Shown here in pieces: positions 32,937-42,126 of a stretch of 46,814 nucleotides of DNA. This DNA comes from VGJV01 sp964646415 (lineage in GTDB: Bacteria > Patescibacteriota > Minisyncoccia > UBA6257 > 2-01-FULL-56-20), in NCBI GenBank assembly GCA_964646415.1, contig CAZYEL010000007.1:1-46814 (forward strand), written 5' to 3'. The notes under the pieces were generated by a model. The model was not told the origin of the DNA and ran no database searches. It was given only the letters and a program-made list of their open reading frames with translations. How positions within the stretch are numbered: the stretch's first letter is position 1; each line of letters begins with the position of its first letter. The position numbers were made by a program, and so were the translations under genes.

Positions 32937-33950
32937 ATGAAAACAATAAAAGCAGAATATATTTGGCTTGACGGGCAGAAACCCACTGCAGAATTACGCT
33001 CAAAAACGAAGATTATTCCGGGGCCGGTAACGAAACTAACGCAAATCCCCGACTGGGGATTTGACGGTTCAAGCACCGAGCAGGCGGAAGGGCGCTTCAG
33101 CGACTGCCAGCTGAAGCCCGTTTCTTTTTTCCCCGACCCCCTGCGCGACGAGGGAGACCTCCTCGTCATGTGCGAAGTATTGAACGCGGACGGAACGGTG
33201 CATGCATCGAACTCCCGTGCGCGGCTCCGCGAGGCGGCGAAGAAATATGCCGCGGCAGAATCATGGTTTGGCATTGAGCAGGAATACACTCTTTTCAAAG
33301 GCACTCACCCGCTCGGGTTCCCCGAGAAGGGATTCCCCGCCCCGCAAGGACCCTACTACTGCGGCGTGGGAGCACACCGCATCTTCGGAAGAGAACTCGT
33401 GGAAGACCATCTTGAGGCGACGCTTCTTGCGGGACTCAAAGTATCCGGCATCAACGCGGAGGTAATGCCCGGGCAGTGGGAATTCCAGATAGGACCGTTG
33501 GGGCCGCTTGAAGCCGCCGACCAAATCTGGCTCGGGCGCTGGCTCCTTCACCGGCTCGGGGAAGAATACGGCATTTCGGTCACGCTCTCACCGAAGCCCG
33601 TCGTGGGCGACTGGAACGGCGCGGGCGGACACGTGAACTTCAGTACGAAAGCGATGCGCAAAACCGGCGGCATTAAGGCGGTCGAGGCGGCATGCAAAAA
33701 GCTCGAGAAGAAGCACCAAGACCACATCGAAGTCTATGGCGCGGGAAACGAGAAACGCCTCACCGGCAGGCACGAGACGTGCAGCATCCACGAATTCCGC
33801 TTCGGCGTGAGCGACCGCGGCGCCTCTATCCGGATTCCGATGAGCACCGCGAACAACAAAGCCGGCTACCTCGAAGACCGCCGCCCCGCCGCGAACATGG
33901 ACCCGTATAAAGTGTGCGCGAGGCTCATAGAAACGGTGTGCGGGAAATAA
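32937..33950 (+). CDS. glnII: Glutamine synthetase type II (eukaryotic-like)
   Basis: Makes glutamine from glutamate, ammonia and ATP. 337 residues, far shorter than GSI (about 450-470) and matching GSII (about 340-370). Start chosen at ATG 32937 (MKTIKAEYIWLDG); the longer open frame upstream is not family-like. Family segments: PDWGFDGSSTEQAEGRFSD, FGIEQEYTLF, the ATP-binding VVGDWNGAGGHVNFST, and RLTGRHETCSIHEFRFGVSDRGASIRIP. No regulatory tyrosine/adenylylation loop. GSII outside eukaryotes and a few bacterial groups is uncommon. Confidence 0.95.
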   Translation: MKTIKAEYIWLDGQKPTAELRSKTKIIPGPVTKLTQIPDWGFDGSSTEQAEGRFSDCQLKPVSFFPDPLRDEGDLLVMCEVLNADGTVHASNSRARLREAAKKYAAAESWFGIEQEYTLFKGTHPLGFPEKGFPAPQGPYYCGVGAHRIFGRELVEDHLEATLLAGLKVSGINAEVMPGQWEFQIGPLGPLEAADQIWLGRWLLHRLGEEYGISVTLSPKPVVGDWNGAGGHVNFSTKAMRKTGGIKAVEAACKKLEKKHQDHIEVYGAGNEKRLTGRHETCSIHEFRFGVSDRGASIRIPMSTANNKAGYLEDRRPAANMDPYKVCARLIETVCGK

Positions 33951-34069
33951 GCAGGGACTAAGGAACTGCTATACTATAATACTATAAGGAAGGGTCGTAG
34001 TGAAGGAGTATTCTCTACACAAACAGGGAAGGAACAGAAGGGAAAACGTGCGGCTGCACGCACCATAAG

Positions 34070-34222
34070 ATGTTCCCGATTCTCGTAGTGCTTTTCGGGC
34101 TCACGTTCCTTTTGGGGAATTTGAACATCTTGACCCAGCAGTTTGTGAGCATCGCGTGGCCGGTCATCATTTGTCTCGCGGGACTTATGAAGCTCACCGG
34201 AGGAGGCTGCAAGTGTTGCTAA
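34070..34222 (+). CDS. Small two-helix membrane protein with CKCC tail
   Basis: 50 residues: two hydrophobic helices (about 3-18 and 25-42) and the C-terminal GGGCKCC. Resembles short LiaI/LiaF-type transmembrane proteins found in many CPR genomes. The tail could bind metal or be lipidated; neither is shown. The 119 bp upstream contain TATAAT-like boxes (33970-33990) and a GTGCGGCTGCAC palindrome but no other gene. Confidence 0.65.
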   Translation: MFPILVVLFGLTFLLGNLNILTQQFVSIAWPVIICLAGLMKLTGGGCKCC

Positions 34223-34243
34223 GTCCGAACCGGGATGTTGTAC

Positions 34244-34274
34244 AAAAACTCCCCGCCGTCTGCGGGGAGTTTTT
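34244..34274. terminator. Bidirectional Rho-independent terminator
   Basis: 13-bp stem AAAAACTCCCCGC with its complement, 5-nt loop, A-run on one side and T-run on the other. Serves the small membrane gene and the convergent binding-protein gene. Confidence 0.9.
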
Positions 34275-34295
34275 GTTATTCACGTCCTCAACAAT

Positions 34296-35432
34296 CTATT
34301 CACCAAGCACGGCCTTCCCCTTCTTGATAGTGAAGAGGGAATACGAAGCGCTCGCGCGGTCATGCTGCTCGTCGAAACGCACTTCGCCGCTTATGCCTTC
34401 ATAGTGAACTGCTTCGAGATACTCCCGCACCGCTTCCACATCGTCGCCATGTTTTCCCATGGCCTCCGCGAGCATGCGTACTGCGTCGTACATCGCAAGA
34501 CAAAGATTCGTCTGGGTGCACTCGGCGCCATGGCGCGCACGATACCGCTCGAGAAATGCGCCACCTTGTGCGCTCTGCGGAATGATATAGTCGGCGCTCA
34601 CCGCTCCCTCAAGCACAGCACCGTACGCGGCAAGAAGCTCCGGCGCGCGAAGAATATTGTCGTTCACAAAAAGCATCTTCGGCGCAAAACCCAGCTCGCG
34701 CATCTGCCGCAAGATAACGTGCCCGCTTGCAACCGTCTGCGGGCTTAGAAATACCGCATCTGGCTTCTGCGACTGAAGCTTGAGAAGTTGAGTCCTCACA
34801 TCGGTCGCCCCGGGGGAAAACGACTCACTCGCCACGCGCGCCTCGCTGCCGCCTAAAAATTCCTCAAGGGAGCGCACCAATCCCCGCGCGTAATCGGTTT
34901 CTTCGTAGAGTGCACCGACAGTGCGATAGCCGCGCCGCCCAATCTCATCCGCGAATAGCCGGGACTCTGTCGCATCCGTTGCCCAATTCCGGAAGACATA
35001 AGGCGAAACACCGGTGATTTTAGGAGTGGTTACATTGGTGCCCACAAGAAACGCCCCGTGAGATTCCAAAATCGGCGCAATCGCGAGCACGGTACCGCTG
35101 CATGCAACCGATGCGAATATTTTCACTCGCTTTACATCCGCAAGCTCTTGAAATACCGATACCGCGGTTTTTGGGTCGCACCGATGGTCTTCGAACTCCG
35201 CTTCAATGCGGCGGCCACCGACTCCGCCGGCATCATTAATATCCTCAACTGCAAGTACGGCCACTTTTTGCGCGGGCTCCCCATAGATCGCGAGACCTCC
35301 GGTCAATGGAAGCAGTACTCCTATTTTGAGAGGCGCTTGCACAAAACCCGCATCGCGCACCGCAAGAAACAGCGAGACACCGGCCACAACGACAAGCACC
35401 ACACATACGACTACCGTAATTTTTCTCTGCAT
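34296..35432 (-). CDS. Branched-chain amino acid-type ABC substrate-binding protein (LivJ-like)
   Basis: 378 residues: membrane anchor or signal (residues 5-23), then a type I periplasmic binding fold, KIGVLLPLTGGLAIYGEPAQKVAVLAVEDIN, FASVACSGTVLAIAPI, YVFRNWATDATESRLFAD and GALYEETDYARGLVRSL. It would bind amino acids or other small ligands outside the membrane. No permease or ATPase genes are near. It is divergent from a TrmB-family regulator at 35586 that likely controls it, with 153 bp between them. Confidence 0.92.
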   Translation of the reverse strand: MQRKITVVVCVVLVVVAGVSLFLAVRDAGFVQAPLKIGVLLPLTGGLAIYGEPAQKVAVLAVEDINDAGGVGGRRIEAEFEDHRCDPKTAVSVFQELADVKRVKIFASVACSGTVLAIAPILESHGAFLVGTNVTTPKITGVSPYVFRNWATDATESRLFADEIGRRGYRTVGALYEETDYARGLVRSLEEFLGGSEARVASESFSPGATDVRTQLLKLQSQKPDAVFLSPQTVASGHVILRQMRELGFAPKMLFVNDNILRAPELLAAYGAVLEGAVSADYIIPQSAQGGAFLERYRARHGAECTQTNLCLAMYDAVRMLAEAMGKHGDDVEAVREYLEAVHYEGISGEVRFDEQHDRASASYSLFTIKKGKAVLGE

Positions 35433-35585
35433 AAGATGAGATTTGCGTTTTCGCGACTTTCCGCAATCCTAGTCTTTCTTTATGAGGGGGTAAATAATTT
35501 TTGGCACCAAATCGCAAAAAATACTTATTTATAAAGGTGCATTTGCATTACTAGAGTAACTGTCGTAATATTTTGACATATATCA

Positions 35586-36314
35586 ATGGACAACAAATCA
35601 ACGCTTAAGGATCTTGGGCTCTCGGACGTGGAAAGCGGCATCTATCTTTCGCTCCTCAAGCTGGGCGGGTCGGAGGCAAGCAGAATCGCGAAGGATGCGG
35701 GCATAAAACGAACCACCATATATCCGATTCTCCAGCGCATGGCGCGGGAAGGATTTGTAACGGTCTACTTCCGGAAGAACAAACGCTTCTACTATGCGCA
35801 GCGTCCCCACCGAGTAGCCGCATTCTTCGAAAAAAAGTTAAACGCTTTCAACAGCATTGTCGCCACGCTCGAATCCGTCGAGAGGCGACAGGCGCAAACC
35901 ACGGGGCTTCGTTTCATCGAAACAAAAGAGGAGCTTGAGGGCTTCTACGCAGGGATTCTTAAGGAATACAAAGGGAAAGAATACCGCATCATAGGAAGCG
36001 CCGGGGGATGGGAGGGCATCGACCCCGCGTTTTTCATCCAATACCGCAAAGACCGCGCACGCGCAGGGATTGCCACTCGCCTCCTCCTCACCGCAGATTC
36101 GAAAGAGATAAGTCCCACCGATACGAAGCTCCGCCGCGATGTTCGTTTCCTACCGAAACAATATTTATTTAAAAGCACAATTGATATCTATGACGATAAA
36201 ATTCTTGTCGTAAGCCCCGACCTTGCCTCGCTCGCGGTCGTCATAGAAATCCCCGCAATGACGGACATTTTCAAATCAGTATTTGAAATGCTTTGGGAGA
36301 ATTTCCCTGCGTAG
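35586..36314 (+). CDS. TrmB-family transcriptional regulator (second copy)
   Basis: 242 residues. Winged helix at residues 5-70 (LKDLGLSDVESGIYLSLLKLGGSEASRIAKDAGIKRTTIYPILQRMAREGFVTVY), a helix (85-105), and the C-terminal sensor domain with IIGSAGGWEGIDPAFFIQYRKDRARAGIATRLLLTADSKE and STIDIYDDKILVVSPD. Related to the regulator at 24899-25657 in layout but clearly diverged. Divergent from the LivJ-like binding protein; the region 35550-35585 (TGTCGTAATATTTTGACA) has a short dyad that could be its operator. Confidence 0.9.
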   Translation: MDNKSTLKDLGLSDVESGIYLSLLKLGGSEASRIAKDAGIKRTTIYPILQRMAREGFVTVYFRKNKRFYYAQRPHRVAAFFEKKLNAFNSIVATLESVERRQAQTTGLRFIETKEELEGFYAGILKEYKGKEYRIIGSAGGWEGIDPAFFIQYRKDRARAGIATRLLLTADSKEISPTDTKLRRDVRFLPKQYLFKSTIDIYDDKILVVSPDLASLAVVIEIPAMTDIFKSVFEMLWENFPA

Positions 36315-36971
36315 TCACTCGCGCGACAACACAAACACCAGCTCCTCCCCCACCACGATGTTCCGCTGTTTCCAGCCCGAACCTTCGATAAGCTCAAGAA
36401 AGTGCGCGGCATAGTTCTCGCGCATCCCCTTCTCGCGCCCGCCCAAGCTCTCCCCTGGGAACGAGACCACCGCGCGCGGCGAAAACTTCTCCGAGGAAAT
36501 CCGTGAGGTCTGAGAGCGCATCGCACGCGAGGTACTCCGCATCGTCCGGTATTCCCATCCACGGCCTCGCAAGCGGATTCAAACCGCACGCAAGGTCAAG
36601 CACGCGCGCAGGCGGAGGGAGATAGCGGAATACCTCTTTTATAGAACATCTCGAGAAAAGGGAGCCGCTCGCGCGTGGAAACGTGAAGACGAATCGCCCC
36701 CGCAAGCGCCCGCGAGCAAACACACCCTATCGGTCGCCTCCACCGCCGCTATCCCCTGCAACGCGCGCCTGTAGTCGGGGCGCCCCTCGATATACGCGCC
36801 CGCAACCTGGTGAAGCTTATTTTTCACTGCCTTGAGCGCCTCCCGCTCACCGCCGCGTTTTCCGAGTTCCACCCCGGCAAGCCGCGCCACGAGCTCCGGC
36901 GCCACGTGCCGGTATTTCGGACTTTTAAGGACTGCCGCAACTATTGAATTGTGCGCTTCCTCCTCGCGCAT
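36315..36971 (-). pseudogene. Decayed 16S rRNA m7G1405 methyltransferase (FmrO/Arm family)
   Basis: Family pieces appear in three frames in the right order. From ATG 36971: an N-terminal helical domain (VLKSPKYRHVAPELVARLAG). Then, after a shift near a G-run (about 36705-36715), LHVSTRERLPFLEMFYK. After a second shift near an A-run (36640-36645), EVFRYLPPPARVLDLACGLNPLARPWM, the SAM-binding signature of ArmA/Rmt/FmrO enzymes. After a third break and apparent loss of about 60 residues, VVSFPGESLGGREKGM and the C-terminus VVGEELVFVLSRE. These enzymes modify G1405 and give aminoglycoside resistance. This copy cannot work; some breaks could be sequencing errors, but the deletion argues for real decay. 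Confidence 0.8.
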
Positions 36972-37022
36972 GTAATTACAATATACTATTGACAAGTGAC
37001 TGCAAAAGGAAGCGTGGAAACT

Positions 37023-37051
37023 TTGACACGCCATGCCCCCTGCGTTATGAT
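37023..37051 (+). promoter_or_regulatory. Promoter overlapping infC start region
   Basis: TTGACA (37023-37028), exact 17-nt spacer, TATGAT (37046-37051). The -10 covers both candidate ATG codons (37047 and 37050), so transcripts from it would begin inside the annotated gene. Confidence 0.7.
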
Positions 37052-37601
37052 GGAGCGTGTTTCGAGTCAGCGAAAAGCTTTTACGCCTATCACTAATCCC
37101 CGCATCAACAGCAAAATAATCGCTCCGCAGCTCCTTGTGATTGGAGCCGGGGGCGAAAACCTCGGCGTCATGGCGCGCGAGGAAGCGCTGAAACTCGCAC
37201 GCCCGGAGGAAGGACTGGATTTGATAGAAATCGCGCCCGCGGCGAACCCTCCGGTGGCCCGTCTCATGAGCTTCGACAAGTACCGCTATGAGCTTGAGAA
37301 ACGGACAAAGAAAGAGCGCCAGGCGCAGAAGGTGGCGGGACTGAAGCATGTGCAAAGCAGCGCCCGCGCCCAGAAAAACGATTTGCTCATTAAGGCGCGG
37401 CAGGCGGATAAGTTCCTCGGCGAGGGACACCAGGTGGAAATACAATTCCGGCTCCGCGGACGCGAAAAATATAACAAGCCATGGGCGCTTGAGCGGCTGA
37501 AAGAATTCCTCGGCATGATTACCGTGGAATATAAGGCGATTGATACGCCGCAATTCGGAGGGCGGGGATTGGCCATGCATATCATCAAGAAGCCGCAGTA
37601 A
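37050..37601 (+). CDS. infC: Translation initiation factor IF-3
   Basis: Binds the 30S subunit and checks initiator tRNA and start codon. About 183 residues from ATG 37050. N-domain: NPRINSKIIAPQLLVIGAGGENLGVMAREEALKLARPEEGLDLIEIAPAANPPVARLM; linker KYRYELEKRTKKERQ; C-domain VEIQFRLRGREKYNKPWALERL and GRGLAMHIIKKP. A near-perfect promoter has its -10 over the ATG, so translation may begin downstream, perhaps at a rare codon before NPRIN (an ATC at 37089 is in frame), as infC uses AUU in E. coli; this is inference. Followed by rpmI and rplT, the standard cluster. Confidence 0.95.
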   Translation: MERVSSQRKAFTPITNPRINSKIIAPQLLVIGAGGENLGVMAREEALKLARPEEGLDLIEIAPAANPPVARLMSFDKYRYELEKRTKKERQAQKVAGLKHVQSSARAQKNDLLIKARQADKFLGEGHQVEIQFRLRGREKYNKPWALERLKEFLGMITVEYKAIDTPQFGGRGLAMHIIKKPQ

Positions 37602-37610
37602 TAACAACGA

Positions 37611-37718
37611 TGAATCCCGTTAGAAATCTAATCTTCTCACGGATTCCGAATCAACAAAAAACAAGTGATAAGTGTAAATATCAAAGTCACATCAATGCTA
37701 TATTTCTAATGGGATGAA
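37611..37718. mobile_element. Short TCCCGTTAGA element inserted at the rpmI start codon
   Basis: Ends TCCCGTTAGAAAT (37615-37627) and ATTTCTAATGGGA (37702-37714) are inverted with one mismatch; TGAA flanks both sides (37611-37614, 37715-37718). Body 100 bp. From ATG 37610 an uninterrupted 35-codon frame (MNPVRN...FLMG) ends at the TGA of the right duplication, overlapping rpmI. Same layout as the GIY-YIG element at 4512-4798, but the nuclease core is gone. Confidence 0.75.
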
Positions 37719-37893
37719 AAATAAACTGTCAAAAAGCGTATCGAAGCGCATCCGTTTTACCAAAAACGGCAAGATAGTGCGGCGCCCGATGGCAGTGGAT
37801 CACTTCCGCACACGCCAGACGAGCAAGAGTATTATGAACAAGCGGAAGACGCGCTCGCTTGATTATCCTCTGAAAACGATTATAAACTATTGA
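37714..37893 (+). CDS. rpmI: 50S ribosomal protein L35
   Basis: 59 residues of a small basic ribosomal protein: SKSVSKRIRFTKNGKIVRRP, then HFRTRQTSKSIMNKRKTRSL. Slightly short for L35 (about 64) but with the right pattern and gene order (infC-rpmI-rplT). Start ATG overlaps the TGA of the mobile-element frame (ATGA). Ends in TGA, showing TGA is a real stop in this genome. Confidence 0.9.
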   Translation: MKNKLSKSVSKRIRFTKNGKIVRRPMAVDHFRTRQTSKSIMNKRKTRSLDYPLKTIINY

Positions 37894-37904
37894 TCCTGTC
37901 CGTG

Positions 37905-37925
37905 ATTCTACTTTCTACTTTCTAA
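37905..37925. repeat. Heptamer repeat before rplT
   Basis: Units ATTCTAC, TTTCTAC and TTTCTAA in phase, ending 4 nt before the rplT ATG; no SD is visible in this gap. Confidence 0.65.
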
Positions 37926-37929
37926 TCTT

Positions 37930-38277
37930 ATGTCCAGAGTCAAACGCGGAGTACACACCCACAAGCGGCGGGAAAAAACCCTCAAATACACCAAGGGGTT
38001 CCGTTGGGGGCGCAAATCAAAAGAGCGAGCCGCGAAGGAAGCGCTTCTCCACGCATGGACGCATATGTTCCAGGGGAGAAAAGAGAAAAAGCGGAATTTC
38101 CGGGCGCTTTGGAACGTGCACATCAACGCCGCTGCGCGCGCGGAGGGCATAACGTACAGCGCGCTCATCGCCGCGCTCAAGAAGAAAAACGTGAAGCTTG
38201 ACCGGAAAATCCTCGCTGACCTCGCCGCACACGAACCTGTTGTCTTCAAAAAAATCCTCTCGCAAGTAAAAGGGTAA
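37930..38277 (+). CDS. rplT: 50S ribosomal protein L20
   Basis: 115 residues, normal length, binds 23S rRNA early in assembly. Pattern: VKRGVHTHKRREKTLKYTKGFRWGRKSKERAAKEALLHAWTHMFQGRKEKKRNFRALW, and SALIAALKKKNVKLDRKILADLA. Final gene of the infC cluster, with a terminator 11 bp downstream. Confidence 0.96.
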   Translation: MSRVKRGVHTHKRREKTLKYTKGFRWGRKSKERAAKEALLHAWTHMFQGRKEKKRNFRALWNVHINAAARAEGITYSALIAALKKKNVKLDRKILADLAAHEPVVFKKILSQVKG

Positions 38278-38287
38278 GGTTCCCCCG

Positions 38288-38321
38288 CCGCGCCGGAATT
38301 TCTATTCCCGCGCGGTTTTTT
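38288..38321 (+). terminator. Terminator after rplT
   Basis: Stem CCGCGC/GCGCGG with an inner GGAAT/ATTCC stem and TTCT loop, then six Ts. It overlaps the end of the convergent Nudix gene. Confidence 0.85.
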
Positions 38322-38802
38322 GTTCGCTCGCGGCAGGTCCCGGCGCAGGAGTTCCCGGCCGCGCCGCGGCCCCATACCGTTTCTGCCGCAAAAATTCGAA
38401 CGCCTGCCGCAGTACCCGCTGGCTGTCGCGGTATCTTCCCAGAATTTTCCGCGCTTCGCGGTAGAGAAACCAGCCGTATCCCTGGTGCTCGGATGATATC
38501 TTCACCGTCTCGATATCCGTTTCCGCAAGGTAAAAAATGACGCTTTTGAATACCGGCTGCCCGTTCCTTCGGAACGAGAACCGCTCATATACTTTGAAAT
38601 CTTGCGCAAGCCGCAAGTCCCGCGGCGTAAGCCCCGTTTCCTCCCGCGTCTCCCGAAATGCAGCGGCCAAACTCCGCTCCTCGGATTCGATTTTCCCCTT
38701 TGCAAAATTCCAGTAATCGTGCCCGTGGTACAAAATCAAAAACTTCGGCCCCTCCTTGGTCTTGCGATATGCAATGATGCCGGCGGAAATTTCCTGACGC
38801 AT
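38302..38802 (-). CDS. Nudix hydrolase (diadenosine tetraphosphatase-like)
   Basis: 166 residues. The Nudix box is complete: GKIESEERSLAAAFRETREETGL (about residues 36-58). The N-terminus EISAGIIAYRKTKEGPKFLILYHGHDYWNFAKG is typical of asymmetric Ap4A hydrolases and RppH-like enzymes. A Pro/Ala-rich tail (from about 145) is encoded by DNA that also forms the rplT terminator. Start is ATG 38802. Convergent with the ribosomal operon. Confidence 0.9.
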   Translation of the reverse strand: MRQEISAGIIAYRKTKEGPKFLILYHGHDYWNFAKGKIESEERSLAAAFRETREETGLTPRDLRLAQDFKVYERFSFRRNGQPVFKSVIFYLAETDIETVKISSEHQGYGWFLYREARKILGRYRDSQRVLRQAFEFLRQKRYGAAARPGTPAPGPAASEQKTARE

Positions 38803-38867
38803 GCGTTATATTGATTATTTTCCCTACATAAAGCCGCTCACCTTATTTGCGTGTTGCGTGAGGTGCG

Positions 38868-38910
38868 ATGCCGGCCTGCCCGCAGAATTGGCAGACGGGG
38901 AGTCAACGGC
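38868..38910 (+). other. tRNA-Leu-like 5' fragment
   Basis: GCCGGCCTGCCCGCAGAATTGGCAGACG-like sequence with the class II D-arm core GAATTGGCAGACG, followed by a possible anticodon stem GGGGA/TCCCC. No T arm or acceptor partner follows; polX ends at 38916. Probably a relic or an attachment-site remnant. Confidence 0.3.
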
Positions 38911-38915
38911 TTCCC

Positions 38916-40637
38916 CTACTTCCCTTTCAGAAATTGTAACATTTCCTCGAGCGGCCACGCGTTGACGACATCCTTTCTCTCCGCCCAGCCACGCCTCGCT
39001 TGCGCAATGCCATACTCGAGATATTCGAAGTGCGCCGGTGCATGGGCGTCGGAATCAATTGCAAATCGCACGCCCGCCGCAACGCACTTCCGCACATATT
39101 CATCTTTTAAGTCCAGCCGGTCAAATGCATCAACCTCCAGCGCGGTGCCGGTCTCTTTTGCCGCGCGAATAAGCTTCTCCATGTCCACCTCATACGGGTC
39201 TCGCTTCCCCACAATACGTCCCGTGGGGTGAAACAGAATGTCCACGTGGCGGTTGCGCATCGCCCGCAGAATCCGCTCCGTCTGCGCCTCGCGCGGGAGG
39301 TTGAAATACGAGTGGACGGAGACGCCCACAATGTCGAGCTTTGAGAGAATCTCATCGGGCAAATCGAGCGTGCCGTCTTTCAAGATATCGCACTCGGTCC
39401 CCTTGAGCACGGAAATGGAACCTTTCAGTTTTTTATTCACCGCATCAATCTCCTTCCACTGCATTTGGATGCGCTTTTCATCAAGCCCGTGCGTCATCGC
39501 AAGCCGCTTCGTGTGGTCAGTAATCGCAATATATTTCATGCCCCGCGCGGCGGCAGCTTTCGCCATCTCTTCAATCGAAAACTTTCCATCGGTCCACGTT
39601 GAATGCATCTGCAAATCGCCTTGCAGGGCGTCGTAAGTTATAAGTTGTGGAAGCGAGTGGTGGGTAGCTGCTTCGATCTCTCCTGTGTTTTCCCGTAGCT
39701 CTGGTTCAACGTAGTCCATTCCGAGCGCCGCATACAACTCTTCTTCCATTTTACCCGCAATCTGCTTTGTACCCTTATACAAACCATATTCATTGAGCTT
39801 TAACCCTTTGCTTATCGCAATCTGCCGCAACGCCACGTTGTGGTTCTTCGAGCCGGTAAAGTAATTCAAAGCCGCACCATAGGACTCCGTAGGCACGATG
39901 CGGATGTCCGCGTCGACGCCGAGTGAAAGGCGCACCGAGGACTTCGTGGGGCCATGCGCATGCACCCGTTCCACGCCCTTCATCCCGACAAAGTATTCCA
40001 TGAGCCGCTCCGGCTCTTTCGCCACCGCAAGAATATCAATATCACCCACGGTTTCCTTCCGCCGCCGTACGGAACCTGCCGCCACCACTTTCTCCACGCC
40101 TTTCAATGCGCGGAGCCGCTCCTCAAGCGCGCGGACTTCGGGCATTACCTCGCTTATAAGCAGGCGCCCCGCCGATCGCTGTTTGAAGTCGAGTCCCGCG
40201 AGAATTCTCTCTTCTGTTTTTTCTCCAAATCCGGCAATGCCGCGCACCCTCCCCGCTTTCGCCGCCTTTTCCAGTTCATCCGCATTTCTTATGCCAAGCT
40301 CGCGATAAAGCTTCAAGATGCTCTTGGGTCCCACTCCTTCGATACCCGCGAAAGACTCCAAATCCACCGGCGTCTTTTTCTTGAGCGCTTCATGCTCCGC
40401 GACCTTCCCCTTTGTGAGTAATTCTTCTATTTTCTCCGCAATCGAGGCTCCCACGCCGGGAATATCTTTCAACGCCGCAAGTCCTCCTCGCGCATAAACG
40501 TCCGCCACCGGCTCCGCAAGCCCCTCAATTACCTCCGCGACTTTCTCGTACGCGCGCGGCTTGAACGGCACCGACTGCATTTCAAGATATGCTGCAATGG
40601 AGGCGAGTATCCCCGCGATGTCTTTATTCGAAATCAT
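38916..40637 (-). CDS. polX: DNA polymerase X family protein with PHP domain (PolX)
   Basis: 573 residues from ATG 40637. Domains in order: helix-hairpin-helix 8-kDa region (ALKDIPGVGASIAEKIEELL, FAGIEGVGPKSILKLYREL), the nucleotidyltransferase palm (AGSVRRRKETVGDIDIL with catalytic Asp pair, then RLSLGVDADIRIV), and a C-terminal PHP phosphoesterase (DLQMHSTWTDGKFSIEEMAKAA, YIAITDHTKRL, FHPTGR, AIDSDAHAP) giving 3'-5' exonuclease activity. Gap-filling repair enzyme; family length about 570. Standard start. Its stop lies next to a tRNA-like fragment. Confidence 0.95.
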   Translation of the reverse strand: MISNKDIAGILASIAAYLEMQSVPFKPRAYEKVAEVIEGLAEPVADVYARGGLAALKDIPGVGASIAEKIEELLTKGKVAEHEALKKKTPVDLESFAGIEGVGPKSILKLYRELGIRNADELEKAAKAGRVRGIAGFGEKTEERILAGLDFKQRSAGRLLISEVMPEVRALEERLRALKGVEKVVAAGSVRRRKETVGDIDILAVAKEPERLMEYFVGMKGVERVHAHGPTKSSVRLSLGVDADIRIVPTESYGAALNYFTGSKNHNVALRQIAISKGLKLNEYGLYKGTKQIAGKMEEELYAALGMDYVEPELRENTGEIEAATHHSLPQLITYDALQGDLQMHSTWTDGKFSIEEMAKAAAARGMKYIAITDHTKRLAMTHGLDEKRIQMQWKEIDAVNKKLKGSISVLKGTECDILKDGTLDLPDEILSKLDIVGVSVHSYFNLPREAQTERILRAMRNRHVDILFHPTGRIVGKRDPYEVDMEKLIRAAKETGTALEVDAFDRLDLKDEYVRKCVAAGVRFAIDSDAHAPAHFEYLEYGIAQARRGWAERKDVVNAWPLEEMLQFLKGK

Positions 40638-40791
40638 AAACGTATGCGTAACCGCATATATAAGCACCTTCCCCCATAAACCTATTTTACCGAAAATTCC
40701 TGTTCTTTTCCAAACCGCATTATTTCGGAAACTGCGCCGTTTTTTGCCACCGCAATTCCCGCCGAGTTTCTACCGCCCGCGGAGTTTTCTT

Positions 40792-41841
<1,050 letters not shown>

Positions 41842-41843
<2 letters not shown>

Positions 41844-41911
41844 AAATCTTAAATCGTGAAACTTAAAACGTGGATTACAAGGTTTCAAGATTCACGATCC
41901 ATGTTTCAGGA
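41842..41911. repeat. Heptamer repeat before the RT gene
   Basis: About ten 7-nt units in phase (ATAAATC, TTAAATC, GTGAAAC and variants) covering the RT start and upstream region. Confidence 0.6.
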
Positions 41912-42126
41912 AAAATCCCTTGCCTGCGGAACGGCGGAGCATTACCGATTCACCGTCCCGCAAGCGTTTTTGTTTGGAGTTGTACGATAACAACAAACAA
42001 AGGGTAGGGGCTGTATTTTCCCTTTCGGGTTAGAACCCTACCGGAGAAGGAATAAAGGCAGTAGCCGTCTTGGCGCAGACCTGGCTCCCGGACGCTCAAT
42101 TAGTTGGCGATAGTATCCGGCGCCGC

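Noticed and set aside
36639..37607. 322-codon minus-strand frame covering infC antisense and the methyltransferase start
   Set aside because: Only its last part, from ATG 36971, belongs to a real (decayed) gene; the rest is antisense of infC.
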